64,000 nt of DNA from Clostridia bacterium (GCA_017461365.1 JAFTYG010000067.1:1-64000); one strand, 5' to 3'; shown: positions 33,877 to 43,976, counted from the stretch's first letter. Made by a program: numbers and translations. Notes: generated by a model from the sequence alone, not told the origin.

Positions 33877-34590
33877 ATGACTAAGAATGACGTAGCGCTC
33901 AAGGACACCGTTGAATGTCCTATAAAGCATATAGCTTTTATTATGGACGGCAACGGAAGATGGGCTAAAAAAAGAGGAATGCCGCGTGAATACGGGCACA
34001 AGGTCGGGGCGGAGGTGTTTCGCAAAATAATGCGTTACTGCGGTGATATAGGCATAGAGGCAGCTACCTTTTATGCTTTTTCCACCGAAAACTGGAAACG
34101 GCCTCAAAAAGAAGTTGACGCGATAATGAAGCTGTTGTCGATATATCTTGACGATTGTAAAAAAGAGCTCAGGACTAACAATATGAGAATAGTTTTCCTT
34201 GGTGACAAGTCTATCTTTTCGGAAGAACTGCGAAAAAAGATGATAGATATAGAGGAAAGCTCGAAGAATAACACCTACATCGTAAATATTGCCATGAATT
34301 ACGGCGGCAGAGACGAGATTGTTTATGCCGCAAACAAGCTTATCGCACAGGGGAAGACACATTTGACCGAGGATGATATATCGTCTGCCGTTTATACGAA
34401 TATTTCTCCCGAGCTCGACATTATTGTAAGAACGGGCGGAGATCTGAGAATATCAAACTTTTTGCTTTGGCAGGCGGCTTATGCGGAGCTTTATTTTACC
34501 GATAAGTTCTGGCCCGATCTGACTACGGATGATGTGGACGAGATCGTTGATGCCTTCAAGCATAGAAAACGCCGATTCGGCGGAGTATAA
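33877..34590 (+). CDS. uppS: Isoprenyl (undecaprenyl) diphosphate synthase
   Basis: This 237-residue cis-prenyltransferase makes the C55 carrier lipid for peptidoglycan. Motifs: AFIMDGNGRWAKKRGMPRE with the catalytic Asp, the GHKVGAE segment, TFYAFSTENWKRP, and the C-terminal IVRTGGDLRISNFLLWQAAYAE with substrate-binding Arg residues. The length is typical. The gene ends 13 bp before cdsA. Confidence 0.96.
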   Translation: MTKNDVALKDTVECPIKHIAFIMDGNGRWAKKRGMPREYGHKVGAEVFRKIMRYCGDIGIEAATFYAFSTENWKRPQKEVDAIMKLLSIYLDDCKKELRTNNMRIVFLGDKSIFSEELRKKMIDIEESSKNNTYIVNIAMNYGGRDEIVYAANKLIAQGKTHLTEDDISSAVYTNISPELDIIVRTGGDLRISNFLLWQAAYAELYFTDKFWPDLTTDDVDEIVDAFKHRKRRFGGV

Positions 34591-34603
34591 CAGAGGTCTT
34601 ATT

Positions 34604-35449
34604 ATGTTAAAGAGAATTATTACAAGTATCGTTGCTATCTTTGTACTGATACCTGTTTTGGTATTTTCACACACATGGGTATTTCCATTGGCTCTTTCGG
34701 TGGTTGGGCTTATAAGCCTTTATGAGCTGTTCAAGTGTATGGGAGTTCACAAAAAGCCCGCTATTGTTATTCCGCTTTATATCTACGGTGCAATAGCTCC
34801 GTTTCTTTTGAGATACAATCCGTTGGGAGATCCCATGGCATTTGCTCTTATCAGTTTTATGGTGGGGGCGTTATATCTTATATATCTTTTTTCTCTCATT
34901 GTCTGGTCACACGGAAAGTTGCAGTTCAACGATGCGCTGACAGTTTTTGCTATGGCGGCATACATAATTGCGGCTCTTAACAGCATAATTTACGTAAGAG
35001 ATTACGGTGAGGGCGGAAAGTATCTTTATCTGCTTATATTTATCGGAGCGTGGATAACCGACAGCTTTGCGTATTTTACGGGATACCTTTTCGGAAAGCA
35101 CAAGCTCATTGAGGACGTAAGCCCCAAAAAGACGATAGAGGGAAGTATCGGCGGTATTGTTTTCTGCGCGCTTGCCTTTGTTGGCTTCGGTCTTATTGTA
35201 AAGCATTTTGCGGGGACTGAGGCAAATCTTATTTTTCTTGCCATAAGCGCGGTCATACTTTCAGTAATCTCGCAGATAGGCGACCTTATTATGTCGGTGG
35301 TAAAGCGGCACTACAATATAAAGGACTACGGAAAGATATTCCCCGGACACGGCGGAATGCTTGACCGTTTTGATTCGATATTGGCTGTATCGCTTGGACT
35401 TGCGGTAGTTTGTATGTTTGTAACACTGACGGGAATAAAGCTTATATAA
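34604..35449 (+). CDS. cdsA: Phosphatidate cytidylyltransferase
   Basis: This 281-residue membrane enzyme converts phosphatidate and CTP to CDP-diacylglycerol. It has about eight helices and the C-terminal family signature, visible as SVVKRHYNIKDYGKIFPGHGGMLDRFDSI. The SPKKTIEGSIGGI segment, also conserved, lies near residue 170. The ATG at 34604 follows AGAGGT and sits behind the uppS stop; the longer frame into uppS has no family similarity. dxr begins 12 bp later. Confidence 0.95.
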   Translation: MLKRIITSIVAIFVLIPVLVFSHTWVFPLALSVVGLISLYELFKCMGVHKKPAIVIPLYIYGAIAPFLLRYNPLGDPMAFALISFMVGALYLIYLFSLIVWSHGKLQFNDALTVFAMAAYIIAALNSIIYVRDYGEGGKYLYLLIFIGAWITDSFAYFTGYLFGKHKLIEDVSPKKTIEGSIGGIVFCALAFVGFGLIVKHFAGTEANLIFLAISAVILSVISQIGDLIMSVVKRHYNIKDYGKIFPGHGGMLDRFDSILAVSLGLAVVCMFVTLTGIKLI

Positions 35450-35461
35450 CGGAGCATTTAT

Positions 35462-36625
35462 ATGACGGACGATAGACAAAAAAATATCGCCATTCTCGGC
35501 TCTACGGGTTCTGTGGGAGAGCAGGCGATCGACGTTGCCGAAAAATTGAATATGAACGTAAGCGCACTCAGCGCGGGGAGAAATTTTTTGCGTGTTGAAG
35601 AGCAGGCGAGAAAATTTGGCGTAAAGCGCGTGGCGATGGCAGACGCGGATGCTGCCTCCGAGCTTCGCGTAAGGCTTGCGGATACCGACACTAAGGTGTA
35701 TTCGGGTGAGAAAGGCATTTGCGAGATGATAGCGGCGGAGCATCGGGACGTCGCGCTTAATTCGATAATCGGTGAGGCGGGACTTTTGCCCAGCCTTGCT
35801 GTAATAGACTCGGGCGCGAGGCTTGCGCTTGCGAACAAGGAGTCTCTTGTTGTTGCGGGTGAGATAGTTACGGCGCGAGCTAAAGAAAAGGGTGTAGAGA
35901 TATTGCCCGTTGACAGTGAGCATTCGGCTATATTTCAATGTCTGAAAGCGGGAAAGCAGGCTGAGGTAAAAAAAATACTGCTTACGGCTTCGGGCGGCCC
36001 GTTCTTCGGATATACCACCGAGCAGTTAAAAAATATAGGTGTCAAGGATGCCTTGGCGCATCCGACGTGGAAGATGGGCGCTAAGATAACCATTGATTCC
36101 GCGACGCTTATGAACAAGGGCTTTGAGGTCATAGAGGCGGCGCATCTGTTCGGTGTTCCCGCTGAAAGAATAGAGGTAGTTGTTCATAGGGAAAGTATAA
36201 TACATTCGATGGTGGAATATATTGATAACAGTGTGGTAGCTCAGCTTTCGGTGCCCGATATGAGGCTGTGCGCGCAATATGCTATAACGTATCCTGACAG
36301 GACGGATGCTGTGATAGATGAGCTTGATCTTTTCAGTATAGGTAAGCTTACCTTCGCGCGTCCTGACACCGATACATTTCCTTTGCTTGCGGCGGCTATT
36401 GACTGCATCGGCAAGGGCGGCGCGCTTCCTGCGGTTCTCAATGCGGCGAACGAGGTGGCAGTGGCTGAATTTCTATGTGGAAGAATACCGTTTTACACCA
36501 TCGGAGAAAGTGTTTGTAAAACTGTTGCGGATATGCAATACGCAAGGGATATTCACGATCTTGACGGTATTATTGCTTGCGACCGAGAAGCGCGCAGGTC
36601 TATTTCAAATATTCTGAAAAAATAA
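35462..36625 (+). CDS. dxr: 1-deoxy-D-xylulose 5-phosphate reductoisomerase
   Basis: This 387-residue NADPH-dependent enzyme performs the committed step of the MEP isoprenoid pathway. The N-terminal nucleotide-binding motif ILGSTGSVGEQAIDV, LANKESLVVAG, the metal/substrate motif PVDSEHSAIFQC and the flexible loop HPTWKMGAKITIDSATLMNKG are present. Together with ispG two genes downstream it shows that the organism uses the MEP route. GGAG lies in front of the ATG. A strong hairpin at 36650 follows. Confidence 0.97.
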   Translation: MTDDRQKNIAILGSTGSVGEQAIDVAEKLNMNVSALSAGRNFLRVEEQARKFGVKRVAMADADAASELRVRLADTDTKVYSGEKGICEMIAAEHRDVALNSIIGEAGLLPSLAVIDSGARLALANKESLVVAGEIVTARAKEKGVEILPVDSEHSAIFQCLKAGKQAEVKKILLTASGGPFFGYTTEQLKNIGVKDALAHPTWKMGAKITIDSATLMNKGFEVIEAAHLFGVPAERIEVVVHRESIIHSMVEYIDNSVVAQLSVPDMRLCAQYAITYPDRTDAVIDELDLFSIGKLTFARPDTDTFPLLAAAIDCIGKGGALPAVLNAANEVAVAEFLCGRIPFYTIGESVCKTVADMQYARDIHDLDGIIACDREARRSISNILKK

Positions 36626-36649
36626 TTCGGATGTACCTAAAATGTCCTA

Positions 36650-36695
36650 AGCCATATGATATAATACGGTATCGTATGGCTGAGGTCATTTTTTA
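36650..36695 (+). terminator. Hairpin with T-run between dxr and rseP
   Basis: AGCCATATGATA / TATCGTATGGCT form a long stem with a wobble pair; six T follow at 36689-36694. A TATAAT-like sequence lies in its loop region. It may be a partial terminator inside the operon. Confidence 0.6.
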
Positions 36696-36748
36696 CAGTT
36701 TAGAAAACGACATCCTTGTTTTCAAAATTTACAAGGAGCATACAATAT

Positions 36749-37786
36749 ATGTGGAATGTATTTATAACCGTCCTGTCGACGGTGATCGTGTTCGGAGTAT
36801 TGATATTTATACATGAATTCGGACATTTCATAACCGCAAGAGTCTGCGGAGTCGGAGTCAAGGAATTTGCCATCGGTATGGGCCCGAGGCTGTTTTCGTG
36901 GACGTCGAAAAAATACGGGACTCGGTACGGTGTGCGCGCGCTTCCCATTGGCGGCTTTGTAAGTATGGTGGGCGAGGATGAGGCATCGGATGACGAGAGC
37001 GCTTTTTGCAACAAATCCATATGGAAGAGAATGCTTATAGTGGTGGCGGGGGCTGCCATGAATCTTATTCTCGGATTTATTTTGATGGCTGTGATAGTTT
37101 TTTCTCAATCGGCTCTTGCGTCCACGACTATTGCGGAGTTTAACGAAAACGCTATTTCAAACGAATTTCTCGAGGTGGGCGACGTGATAACAGCCGTCGA
37201 CGGAGTTCCCGTATTTACGGGAAACGATGCGGCTTATGAGATAATGAATCAGGGTTATGAGCCTATCGATATTACCGTAAAAAGAAACGGTGAGAAAATA
37301 ACCTTTAAGGACGTGACCTTTGGAAGCTTTACAGAGGACGGAGTGGAATTCGGAGATTACGATTTTAAATTTTTGGCGGAGCAAAAGACCTTGCCAAATC
37401 TGTTGAAGCATACTTTTTGGCGGTCGCTTTCTACCGTCAAGATGGTCATAGATTCGGTGGTATCACTGATCACGGGAAGATACGGCTTTGAGGCGGTATC
37501 GGGCCCTGTGGGGGTAGCCGAAACCGTCGGGGATGCGGCAAGGAGCGGAATTACTAATCTTTTGTATATCGTTGCCGTTCTTTCGGTAAATCTCGGAGTT
37601 TTCAATCTTATTCCGTTTCCCGCACTCGATGGGGGAAGAGCTCTGTTCCTTGTTATTGAGGCGATACGCAGAAAGCCTATAAAAAAGGAAGTGGAGTCAT
37701 ATATCAATTTTATAGGAATATCAATACTCTTTGCTTTTATGATCTTTATTATGGGAAAGGACATTATTGAGCTGTTCCGAAGGTGA
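36749..37786 (+). CDS. rseP: Site-2 intramembrane metalloprotease
   Basis: This 345-residue protein has about four membrane helices. The zinc-binding motif FIHEFGHFI is in the first helix, a PDZ domain covers about residues 125-205 (EVGDVITAVDGVPV), and the third metal ligand is in NLIPFPALDGGR. RseP-type proteases cut membrane-bound anti-sigma factors and clear signal-peptide remnants. The ATG at 36749 follows AAGGAG at a 10-nt spacing; the upstream frame has no family similarity. ispG follows by 6 bp. Confidence 0.94.
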   Translation: MWNVFITVLSTVIVFGVLIFIHEFGHFITARVCGVGVKEFAIGMGPRLFSWTSKKYGTRYGVRALPIGGFVSMVGEDEASDDESAFCNKSIWKRMLIVVAGAAMNLILGFILMAVIVFSQSALASTTIAEFNENAISNEFLEVGDVITAVDGVPVFTGNDAAYEIMNQGYEPIDITVKRNGEKITFKDVTFGSFTEDGVEFGDYDFKFLAEQKTLPNLLKHTFWRSLSTVKMVIDSVVSLITGRYGFEAVSGPVGVAETVGDAARSGITNLLYIVAVLSVNLGVFNLIPFPALDGGRALFLVIEAIRRKPIKKEVESYINFIGISILFAFMIFIMGKDIIELFRR

Positions 37787-37792
37787 TCAAGG

Positions 37793-38875
37793 ATGAAGTA
37801 CAACGATATAAGAAGAAAAACAAGAGAAATTAAAATAGGAAATATTGCGATAGGCGGTTGCAATCCAATCGCGGTGCAATCTATGACGAATACGGACACG
37901 CACGACAGAGAGGCTACGCTAAAGCAGATACAGGCGCTTGAGGCTGTCGGATGCGATATAGTCCGCATTACCGTTCCCGATACTGCGGCGGCTGACACTA
38001 TACCGTATCTGAAAGAAAACGGCGTGAATATTCCAATAGTCGCGGATATTCATTTTGATTATCGGGTGGCATTGCGTTGCGCCGAGGTTGGAGTGGATAA
38101 GATACGCATAAACCCGGGAAATATTGGCGATGACGAGCGTGTCAGGGCGGTATGCAACATTTGCAAGGAAAAAAATATTCCCATTCGCATAGGTGTCAAC
38201 AGCGGATCCTTGGAAAAGGATATATTGGCTAAATACGGCGCGCCCACTCCCGAGGCTCTTTGCGAAAGTGCGCTTTATCACGCGAGTCTGCTTGAGCGCT
38301 TCGGCTTTTACGATACGGTCATTTCTATAAAGGCATCCGATCCTTACAATATGATCGCGGCGAACAGGCTGCTTGCCGAGAAATGCGATTATCCGTTGCA
38401 TCTCGGTGTTACCGAGGCGGGAAGTAAGGAAATGGGCTCGATAAAGAGCGCGGTGGGTATAGGCTCGCTTCTTTGCGACGGTATCGGAGATACCATCCGT
38501 GTATCTCTGACCGACGATCCTGTCGAGGAGATAGAAGCGGCGAAGAAGATATTTAAAGCCGTAGGTGTAGAGGGACAGTGCGGTATGAACATTGTCAGTT
38601 GTCCGACCTGCGGACGGACGAAGATAGATCTGATAGCGCTTGTTTCGGAATTCGAACGGAGAGCGAAGGCAGAGGCGCTTACCGACATTCCCGTAAAGGT
38701 TGCTATTATGGGGTGTATCGTAAACGGCCCCGGGGAAGCGCGAGAGGCTGATATAGGTATTGCGGGCGGTAAAGGCGAGGCGGTGCTTATCAAAAAGGGT
38801 GAGATAATAAGAAAGATACCCGAGGGTGATATTGTATCGGCGCTTATTGACGAAGTAAAAAAACTGAAAAAATGA
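37793..38875 (+). CDS. ispG: 4-hydroxy-3-methylbut-2-en-1-yl diphosphate synthase
   Basis: This 360-residue 4Fe-4S enzyme performs the penultimate MEP pathway step. It opens with RKTREIKIGNIAIGG and PIAVQSMTNTDT, followed by the TIM-barrel part (VADIHFDYRVAL, KIRINPGNIG). The iron-sulfur domain has cysteines in VSCPTCGRT and IMGCIVNGPGEA. The length is that of the bacterial two-domain form. polC begins 18 bp after its stop codon. Confidence 0.97.
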   Translation: MKYNDIRRKTREIKIGNIAIGGCNPIAVQSMTNTDTHDREATLKQIQALEAVGCDIVRITVPDTAAADTIPYLKENGVNIPIVADIHFDYRVALRCAEVGVDKIRINPGNIGDDERVRAVCNICKEKNIPIRIGVNSGSLEKDILAKYGAPTPEALCESALYHASLLERFGFYDTVISIKASDPYNMIAANRLLAEKCDYPLHLGVTEAGSKEMGSIKSAVGIGSLLCDGIGDTIRVSLTDDPVEEIEAAKKIFKAVGVEGQCGMNIVSCPTCGRTKIDLIALVSEFERRAKAEALTDIPVKVAIMGCIVNGPGEAREADIGIAGGKGEAVLIKKGEIIRKIPEGDIVSALIDEVKKLKK

Positions 38876-38893
38876 ATGTGAAAGGATGTAAAA

Positions 38894-41800
38894 ATGGCGA
38901 GAAAGACTCTGAAGGAATTATTAAGTAAATATGTACCGAACGCGGACTTTCTCGGTATTCTTACATCGGGTATTGTAAGCAAGACAAGAGTAGATAAGGA
39001 AAAGAGAATTCTTGAGGTCTACGCAGAGCTTCCGCACATTGTGAAGAAAGAGACTCTGTACGCTCTTGAAGCTGAGGTGGCGGCGGCATACTCGTTATTG
39101 CATTTCAAGCTGTTTCCTCACTATCCGCAGCAGCTTTTTTCGGAGAGCTATATTCCCGAGCTTCTTACGGAGACCGAGCGTGTCGGCGTTGTCGCCCGCG
39201 GATTTTTCTCGTCTTATAAATATGAGCTTGCCGACGGTGCTTTGACGATACGAATTCCGTTTACGGAGATCGGACTTCTCGAGGACGCAAACACTGCCGC
39301 TGTTATTGAAAATATAATTTTCAGCGAATTTTCATTGAAACTGAAGGTAAGGCTTGAAAACGACGTTTATGCGGCGGAGAACAAGCGCGACAATTTAAGA
39401 GACAAGCTTGAGGTCATTGACAGGCAGATACAGGCGGCTGAAAAAAATTACAGCGCGGCGGTTATGAACTACGGTCAGGAGTCTGTGGCGGCGAGTGATG
39501 AAAATGCCGTTGTTTATCCGAGACTCGCCACTATATATGACGAGGACGTTACAGCCGAGAGGCTAAGTGACACGCGTATAAAGATAGGCGCGGCTGTCTA
39601 TGACGTATCCGAACCGAATTTTGCCGTGGGTGTGAAATTTGCCATAGATCCCGTGCCGATAGCTACGCAGAGCCGTCCCGTGAGAAACATAGTCTTTCTC
39701 GGTGAGGTATTTAATTTTACAAAGGAAGCCAACAGAACGGGAGATAAATTCAATATTTCTTTCGGAATATTTGACGGTAACGCGTCGATATATGTAAAAA
39801 ATTACGCCATGTCACCCGAGGATGCGGGAGAGATAGCGGGTATAATAAAACCCGGAATGGCGGTGGCTGTTCACGGCTATCTTAAAACCGAACGCAAGGA
39901 CGACGAGCTGTATATGAGTTATACGGACATCGCCGTTATATCCAAGGAGTCGCGTAAGGACAGAGCCGAAAAGAAGCGTGTCGAGCTTCATTTACATACG
40001 AATATGTCGAGTATGGATGCGCTTATTCCGCCCGACGTCGCTGTTAAGACTGCGAAAAAATGGGGACATCCCGCACTTGCCATTACCGATCATGGAAACG
40101 TGCAGGGATTTCCCGAGGCGATGATCGCTTCCGAAAAGAACGATATGAAGGTCATCTACGGAATGGAGGCCTATTTTGTCAACGATACGGCAAGTGCCAT
40201 AAACGGGAGCTATGAGGGAGAATTTGACAGTGAATTTATCGTTTTCGACCTTGAGACAACGGGACTTAACGCGGCAAACTGCAAAATAATAGAAATAGGC
40301 GCGGTCAAGATAAAAGACGGAAAGGTGCTTGAAAAATACGACACATTTGTAGATCCCGAATGTGAGATACCCGATGAGATCGTTGAGCTGACGTCAATTA
40401 CAAACGACATGGTCAAGGGACAGCGCAAGATCGACGAGGTGCTTCCCGAATTTCTTGAATTTGTCGGGGACAGGCTTATGATAGCGCACAATGCCGATTT
40501 CGATATGGGCTTTTTGCGTGTTGCCTCTAAAAATCTCGGTCTGCCCTTTAAAAACGCTTCTCTCGATACGGTGTCGCTGTCGAGATACGTTAATCCCAAT
40601 CTGAAAAAGCACAAGCTGAATATTCTTGCCGAGCATTACGGCTTGGGGGATTTCCACCATCATAGGGCAAGCGACGACGCCGAAATGCTTGCGATGATAT
40701 TTTTTGAGATGCTAAAGCAGCTTGAAGCGCTTGACATCAAAAATTTTGCGGGGCTTGAAGCCGAAATGAGCGCTAAAGCCGATCCGCTTCAACTGAGGAC
40801 GTACCACCAGATAATTCTTGTCAAAAATCAGGCGGGACTTAAAAATCTTTACAAGCTGATCTCCAAGAGCTATCTCGACTATTACAGACGAAACCCGAGA
40901 ATTCCCAAGACCGAGCTTGAAAAGCACAGAGACGGACTTATAATCGGTTCGGCGTGCGAGGCGGGAGAGCTTTTCCGAGCGATACTTGACGAGCTGCCCG
41001 AGAGTGAGATAGAGGAGATCGTGAATTTTTACGATTATCTTGAGATACAGCCTATCTGCAACAACCGATTCCTTATTGAAGAGGGAAAGGTGGCGGATGA
41101 GGAAGGTTTGAGACAGCTCAACCGAAGAATAGTCGAGCTTGGCGAAAAATACAACAAGCCGGTATGCGCTACCTGTGATGCTCATTTCCTTAATGAAGAG
41201 GATGAGGTGTACAGAAAGATACTTTTGTCAGGACTTAAATTTAAGGACGCTGACAAGGATATACATTTGTATTACCGCACTACCGAGGAGATGCTCGAGG
41301 AATTCGCGTATCTCGGAGAAGAGAAGGCGTATGAGGTAGTAGTTGAAAATACAAATAAGATAAACGATATGATAGAGAACGTCCGTCCTATTCCCAAAGG
41401 CTCTTATACGCCTAATATGGAGGGCGCGGAGGAGGAGCTTCAGGAGAAATGCTGGACAAAGGCGAAGTCTATGTACGGCGATCCGTTGCCCGAGATAGTA
41501 AGCAAGAGGCTCGACAAGGAATTGACTTCTATCATCAAGAACGGCTTTGCGGTGCTTTATATGATCGCGCAGAGGCTTGTGTGGTACAGTGAGAGTCAGG
41601 GCTATCTTGTTGGCTCACGAGGCTCTGTGGGCTCGTCATTCGTAGCGACTATGGCGGGAATTTCAGAAGTAAATCCCTTGCCTCCGCATTATTACTGTCC
41701 GAAGTGTCAGTTTTCTGAATTCTTTACTGACGGCAGTATAGGCTCGGGATTTGATCTTCCCGACAAAAATTGTCCTAAGTGCGGCGCAAAGCTGAACGCT

Positions 41801-43276
41801 GACGGCCACGACATTCCTTTTGAGACCTTCCTTGGCTTTTACGGCGATAAATCTCCCGATATAGACTTGAACTTTTCGGGTGACGTACAGGGACGTGTGC
41901 ACAAATACACCGAGGAGTTATTCGGCTCTGAGAACGTGTTCCGCGCGGGAACTCTCGGAACGCTTGCCGACAAGACCGCGTACGGATTTATAGCGAAATA
42001 TTTTGAGGGTAAGGGATACAGCCTCGGCAGAGCTGAGATGGACCGTGTAATACAAAACTGCGTTGGCGTAAAGCGAACGACAGGTCAGCACCCCGGAGGT
42101 ATTATAGTTATCCCGAGAGAATATGAGGTGTATGACTTTACTCCCGTTCAGCATCCTGCGGATGATCCTCACTCGGATATAGTTACTACTCACTTTGCGT
42201 TTTCATATCTGCACGATACTATTCTGAAGCTCGACGAGCTCGGACACGATATGCCGACAAAGTATAAGTGGCTTGAGACCTTTACGAATACGAGCGTTAT
42301 GGACGTTCCTATGAATGCGAAGGAGGTCTATGAGCTCTTCGAGTCGACAAAGCCGTTGGGAGTTACGCCCGAGCAGATAAATGCGCCTATCGGTACATAC
42401 GGACTTCCCGAGTTCGGAACGCCTTTTCTGCAACAGGTTCTCGTTGAGGCAAAGCCCAAGAATTTTGCCGATCTTTTGCAGATCTCGGGACTTACACACG
42501 GTACTGACGTATGGCTCGGAAATGCGGAGGAGCTGATAAAGCAGGGAATATGTGATATTTCTAAGGTTATCGGATGCCGAGACAACATAATGAACGACCT
42601 TATCCGTTACGGAGTGGAAAATTCGCTTTCCTTTAAGATAATGGAAAGTGTGCGTAAGGGTAAGGGACTCACGCCCGAGTGGGAGGCGGAGATGCGCGCT
42701 CACGATGTGCCTGATTGGTATATCGGATCTTGTAAAAAGATAAAGTATATGTTCCCGAAGGCGCATGCTGCTGCTTACGTTATGTCGGCAATACGTCTCG
42801 GTTGGTACAAGGTAAATATGCCTATCGCCTTCTATTGTGCCATGTTTACGGTCGCACCCGGAGGATTTGACGCGGAGGTCGTTATGAGGGGCAAGCAGGC
42901 GGTAAAGGATACCATAAAGGACATTGAACGGAGAGGCAAGGAAGCTTCTCCCAAGGAGCAGGCGTCTGTTGCGTCGTTACAGCTTATAAACGAATGTATG
43001 GAAAGAGGCATTCGCTTTTTACCGATAGATATTGAAAAATCCATGTCGTACGAATTTATTCCTGAAAACGGAGCTATACGGATGCCTTTCTCGGCGCTTC
43101 CCGGGCTTGGAGAGAACGCCGCTTTGAATATCATACAGGCGAGAAACGAGGAAAAATTTTTCTCGGTGGACGATCTCAGGATACGCGCAAAGCTCACAAA
43201 GAGCGTAATAGAGATACTGCGCAAAAACCGAGTGCTTGACAATCTCAGTGAGACAGACCAAATATCATTTTTCTAA
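38894..43276 (+). CDS. polC: DNA polymerase III alpha subunit, PolC type
   Basis: This is the 1460-residue main replicative polymerase of Gram-positive bacteria. Domains in order: N-terminal domain and OB fold (to about 350), first PHP part (ELHLHTNMSS near 363), an inserted DEDD 3'-5' proofreading exonuclease (FIVFDLETTG near 445, HNADFDMGFL, HHRASDDAEML near 600), the rest of PHP, then palm/fingers from about 880 (GSRGSVGSSFVATMAG, a zinc site CPKC...CPKC, and DIDLNFSGDVQGRVHKY with catalytic Asp residues). It ends in the fingers/HhH region. The length is standard. It closes the pyrH operon. Confidence 0.98.
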   Translation: MARKTLKELLSKYVPNADFLGILTSGIVSKTRVDKEKRILEVYAELPHIVKKETLYALEAEVAAAYSLLHFKLFPHYPQQLFSESYIPELLTETERVGVVARGFFSSYKYELADGALTIRIPFTEIGLLEDANTAAVIENIIFSEFSLKLKVRLENDVYAAENKRDNLRDKLEVIDRQIQAAEKNYSAAVMNYGQESVAASDENAVVYPRLATIYDEDVTAERLSDTRIKIGAAVYDVSEPNFAVGVKFAIDPVPIATQSRPVRNIVFLGEVFNFTKEANRTGDKFNISFGIFDGNASIYVKNYAMSPEDAGEIAGIIKPGMAVAVHGYLKTERKDDELYMSYTDIAVISKESRKDRAEKKRVELHLHTNMSSMDALIPPDVAVKTAKKWGHPALAITDHGNVQGFPEAMIASEKNDMKVIYGMEAYFVNDTASAINGSYEGEFDSEFIVFDLETTGLNAANCKIIEIGAVKIKDGKVLEKYDTFVDPECEIPDEIVELTSITNDMVKGQRKIDEVLPEFLEFVGDRLMIAHNADFDMGFLRVASKNLGLPFKNASLDTVSLSRYVNPNLKKHKLNILAEHYGLGDFHHHRASDDAEMLAMIFFEMLKQLEALDIKNFAGLEAEMSAKADPLQLRTYHQIILVKNQAGLKNLYKLISKSYLDYYRRNPRIPKTELEKHRDGLIIGSACEAGELFRAILDELPESEIEEIVNFYDYLEIQPICNNRFLIEEGKVADEEGLRQLNRRIVELGEKYNKPVCATCDAHFLNEEDEVYRKILLSGLKFKDADKDIHLYYRTTEEMLEEFAYLGEEKAYEVVVENTNKINDMIENVRPIPKGSYTPNMEGAEEELQEKCWTKAKSMYGDPLPEIVSKRLDKELTSIIKNGFAVLYMIAQRLVWYSESQGYLVGSRGSVGSSFVATMAGISEVNPLPPHYYCPKCQFSEFFTDGSIGSGFDLPDKNCPKCGAKLNADGHDIPFETFLGFYGDKSPDIDLNFSGDVQGRVHKYTEELFGSENVFRAGTLGTLADKTAYGFIAKYFEGKGYSLGRAEMDRVIQNCVGVKRTTGQHPGGIIVIPREYEVYDFTPVQHPADDPHSDIVTTHFAFSYLHDTILKLDELGHDMPTKYKWLETFTNTSVMDVPMNAKEVYELFESTKPLGVTPEQINAPIGTYGLPEFGTPFLQQVLVEAKPKNFADLLQISGLTHGTDVWLGNAEELIKQGICDISKVIGCRDNIMNDLIRYGVENSLSFKIMESVRKGKGLTPEWEAEMRAHDVPDWYIGSCKKIKYMFPKAHAAAYVMSAIRLGWYKVNMPIAFYCAMFTVAPGGFDAEVVMRGKQAVKDTIKDIERRGKEASPKEQASVASLQLINECMERGIRFLPIDIEKSMSYEFIPENGAIRMPFSALPGLGENAALNIIQARNEEKFFSVDDLRIRAKLTKSVIEILRKNRVLDNLSETDQISFF

Positions 43277-43280
43277 AAAA

Positions 43281-43314
43281 ATATCCAACTGCCACTAACG
43301 TGGCAGTTGGATAT
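43281..43314. terminator. Perfect 15-bp inverted repeat after polC
   Basis: ATATCCAACTGCCAC and its exact complement are separated by TAAC. The T-run is on the complement side (A-run at 43276-43280), so it would be a strong intrinsic terminator for leftward transcription, although the neighbouring genes run rightward. For polC it may only slow or stabilise the 3' end. Confidence 0.6.
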
Positions 43315-43333
43315 ACGATCAGGAGCTTTTTAT

Positions 43334-43855
43334 ATGAATATTTTGATAGTCTATTCTACCCATGGCGGCGTTACAAAAAAATGCGCCGAGATGCTTGCGG
43401 CTGAGCTTGAAGAGCAGAACAGCATTACTTTTGCAGACGCAAGAAATGGAGAAATTCCTTCGCCTGAGGGATTTGACGTTGTTGTTCTCGGAAGCGCTAT
43501 CCGTATGGAAAATATGGACAGAAAAATAAAAAAATATGTAAGGGATAATCTTTCCGCGCTGAACGAAATGTCTTGCGCTGTATATTTTTGCTGTGGATTG
43601 ACAAAACTTTTTAAGGAATATTCCGAAACGCTTTTGCCGAAAAAATTTGAGCCGTCGCTCGGATTTCATCTTTTTGGTGGAGAACTCAAACCAGATAAGC
43701 TGTCGGGGGTGGACAAGCTTATTGTAATGGCGATGAGAAGCTCTATACGGTCGCAGGATTTTGAGGAGGATGACAGCGATCATTATGATCTGCCCGAGAT
43801 CATTCCCGAAAATATTACACTTTTGGCTAAGGAAATAAGAATTTTGGAAAAATAA
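43334..43855 (+). CDS. Flavodoxin domain protein
   Basis: This is a 173-residue FMN-binding protein. The phosphate loop is YSTHGGVTKKCAEML (residues about 6-20); a FDVVVLGSAIRMENM segment and a CAVYFCCGLT strand follow. The fold matches the flavodoxin/HemG-like group, which carries electrons or oxidises protoporphyrinogen; the exact partner is not evident. The ATG at 43334 follows AGGAG at 43320. The start region lies 20 bp beyond the palindrome at 43281. Confidence 0.82.
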   Translation: MNILIVYSTHGGVTKKCAEMLAAELEEQNSITFADARNGEIPSPEGFDVVVLGSAIRMENMDRKIKKYVRDNLSALNEMSCAVYFCCGLTKLFKEYSETLLPKKFEPSLGFHLFGGELKPDKLSGVDKLIVMAMRSSIRSQDFEEDDSDHYDLPEIIPENITLLAKEIRILEK

Positions 43856-43924
43856 TGGTGATAATACACATTATTTTGTCGTATTTTTTGCAAAAGATTT
43901 GTTAAAGATATTGCAAAAAAAATC

Positions 43925-43953
43925 TTGACAAAATAACAATAATGTGGTATCAT
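43925..43953 (+). promoter_or_regulatory. Sigma-A promoter of tRNA-Lys
   Basis: TTGACA (43925-43930), 17 bp, TATCAT (43948-43953), about 24 bp before the mature 5' end. Confidence 0.85.
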
Positions 43954-43976
43954 ATATAGGTAGCGCGAAAGCGCAC

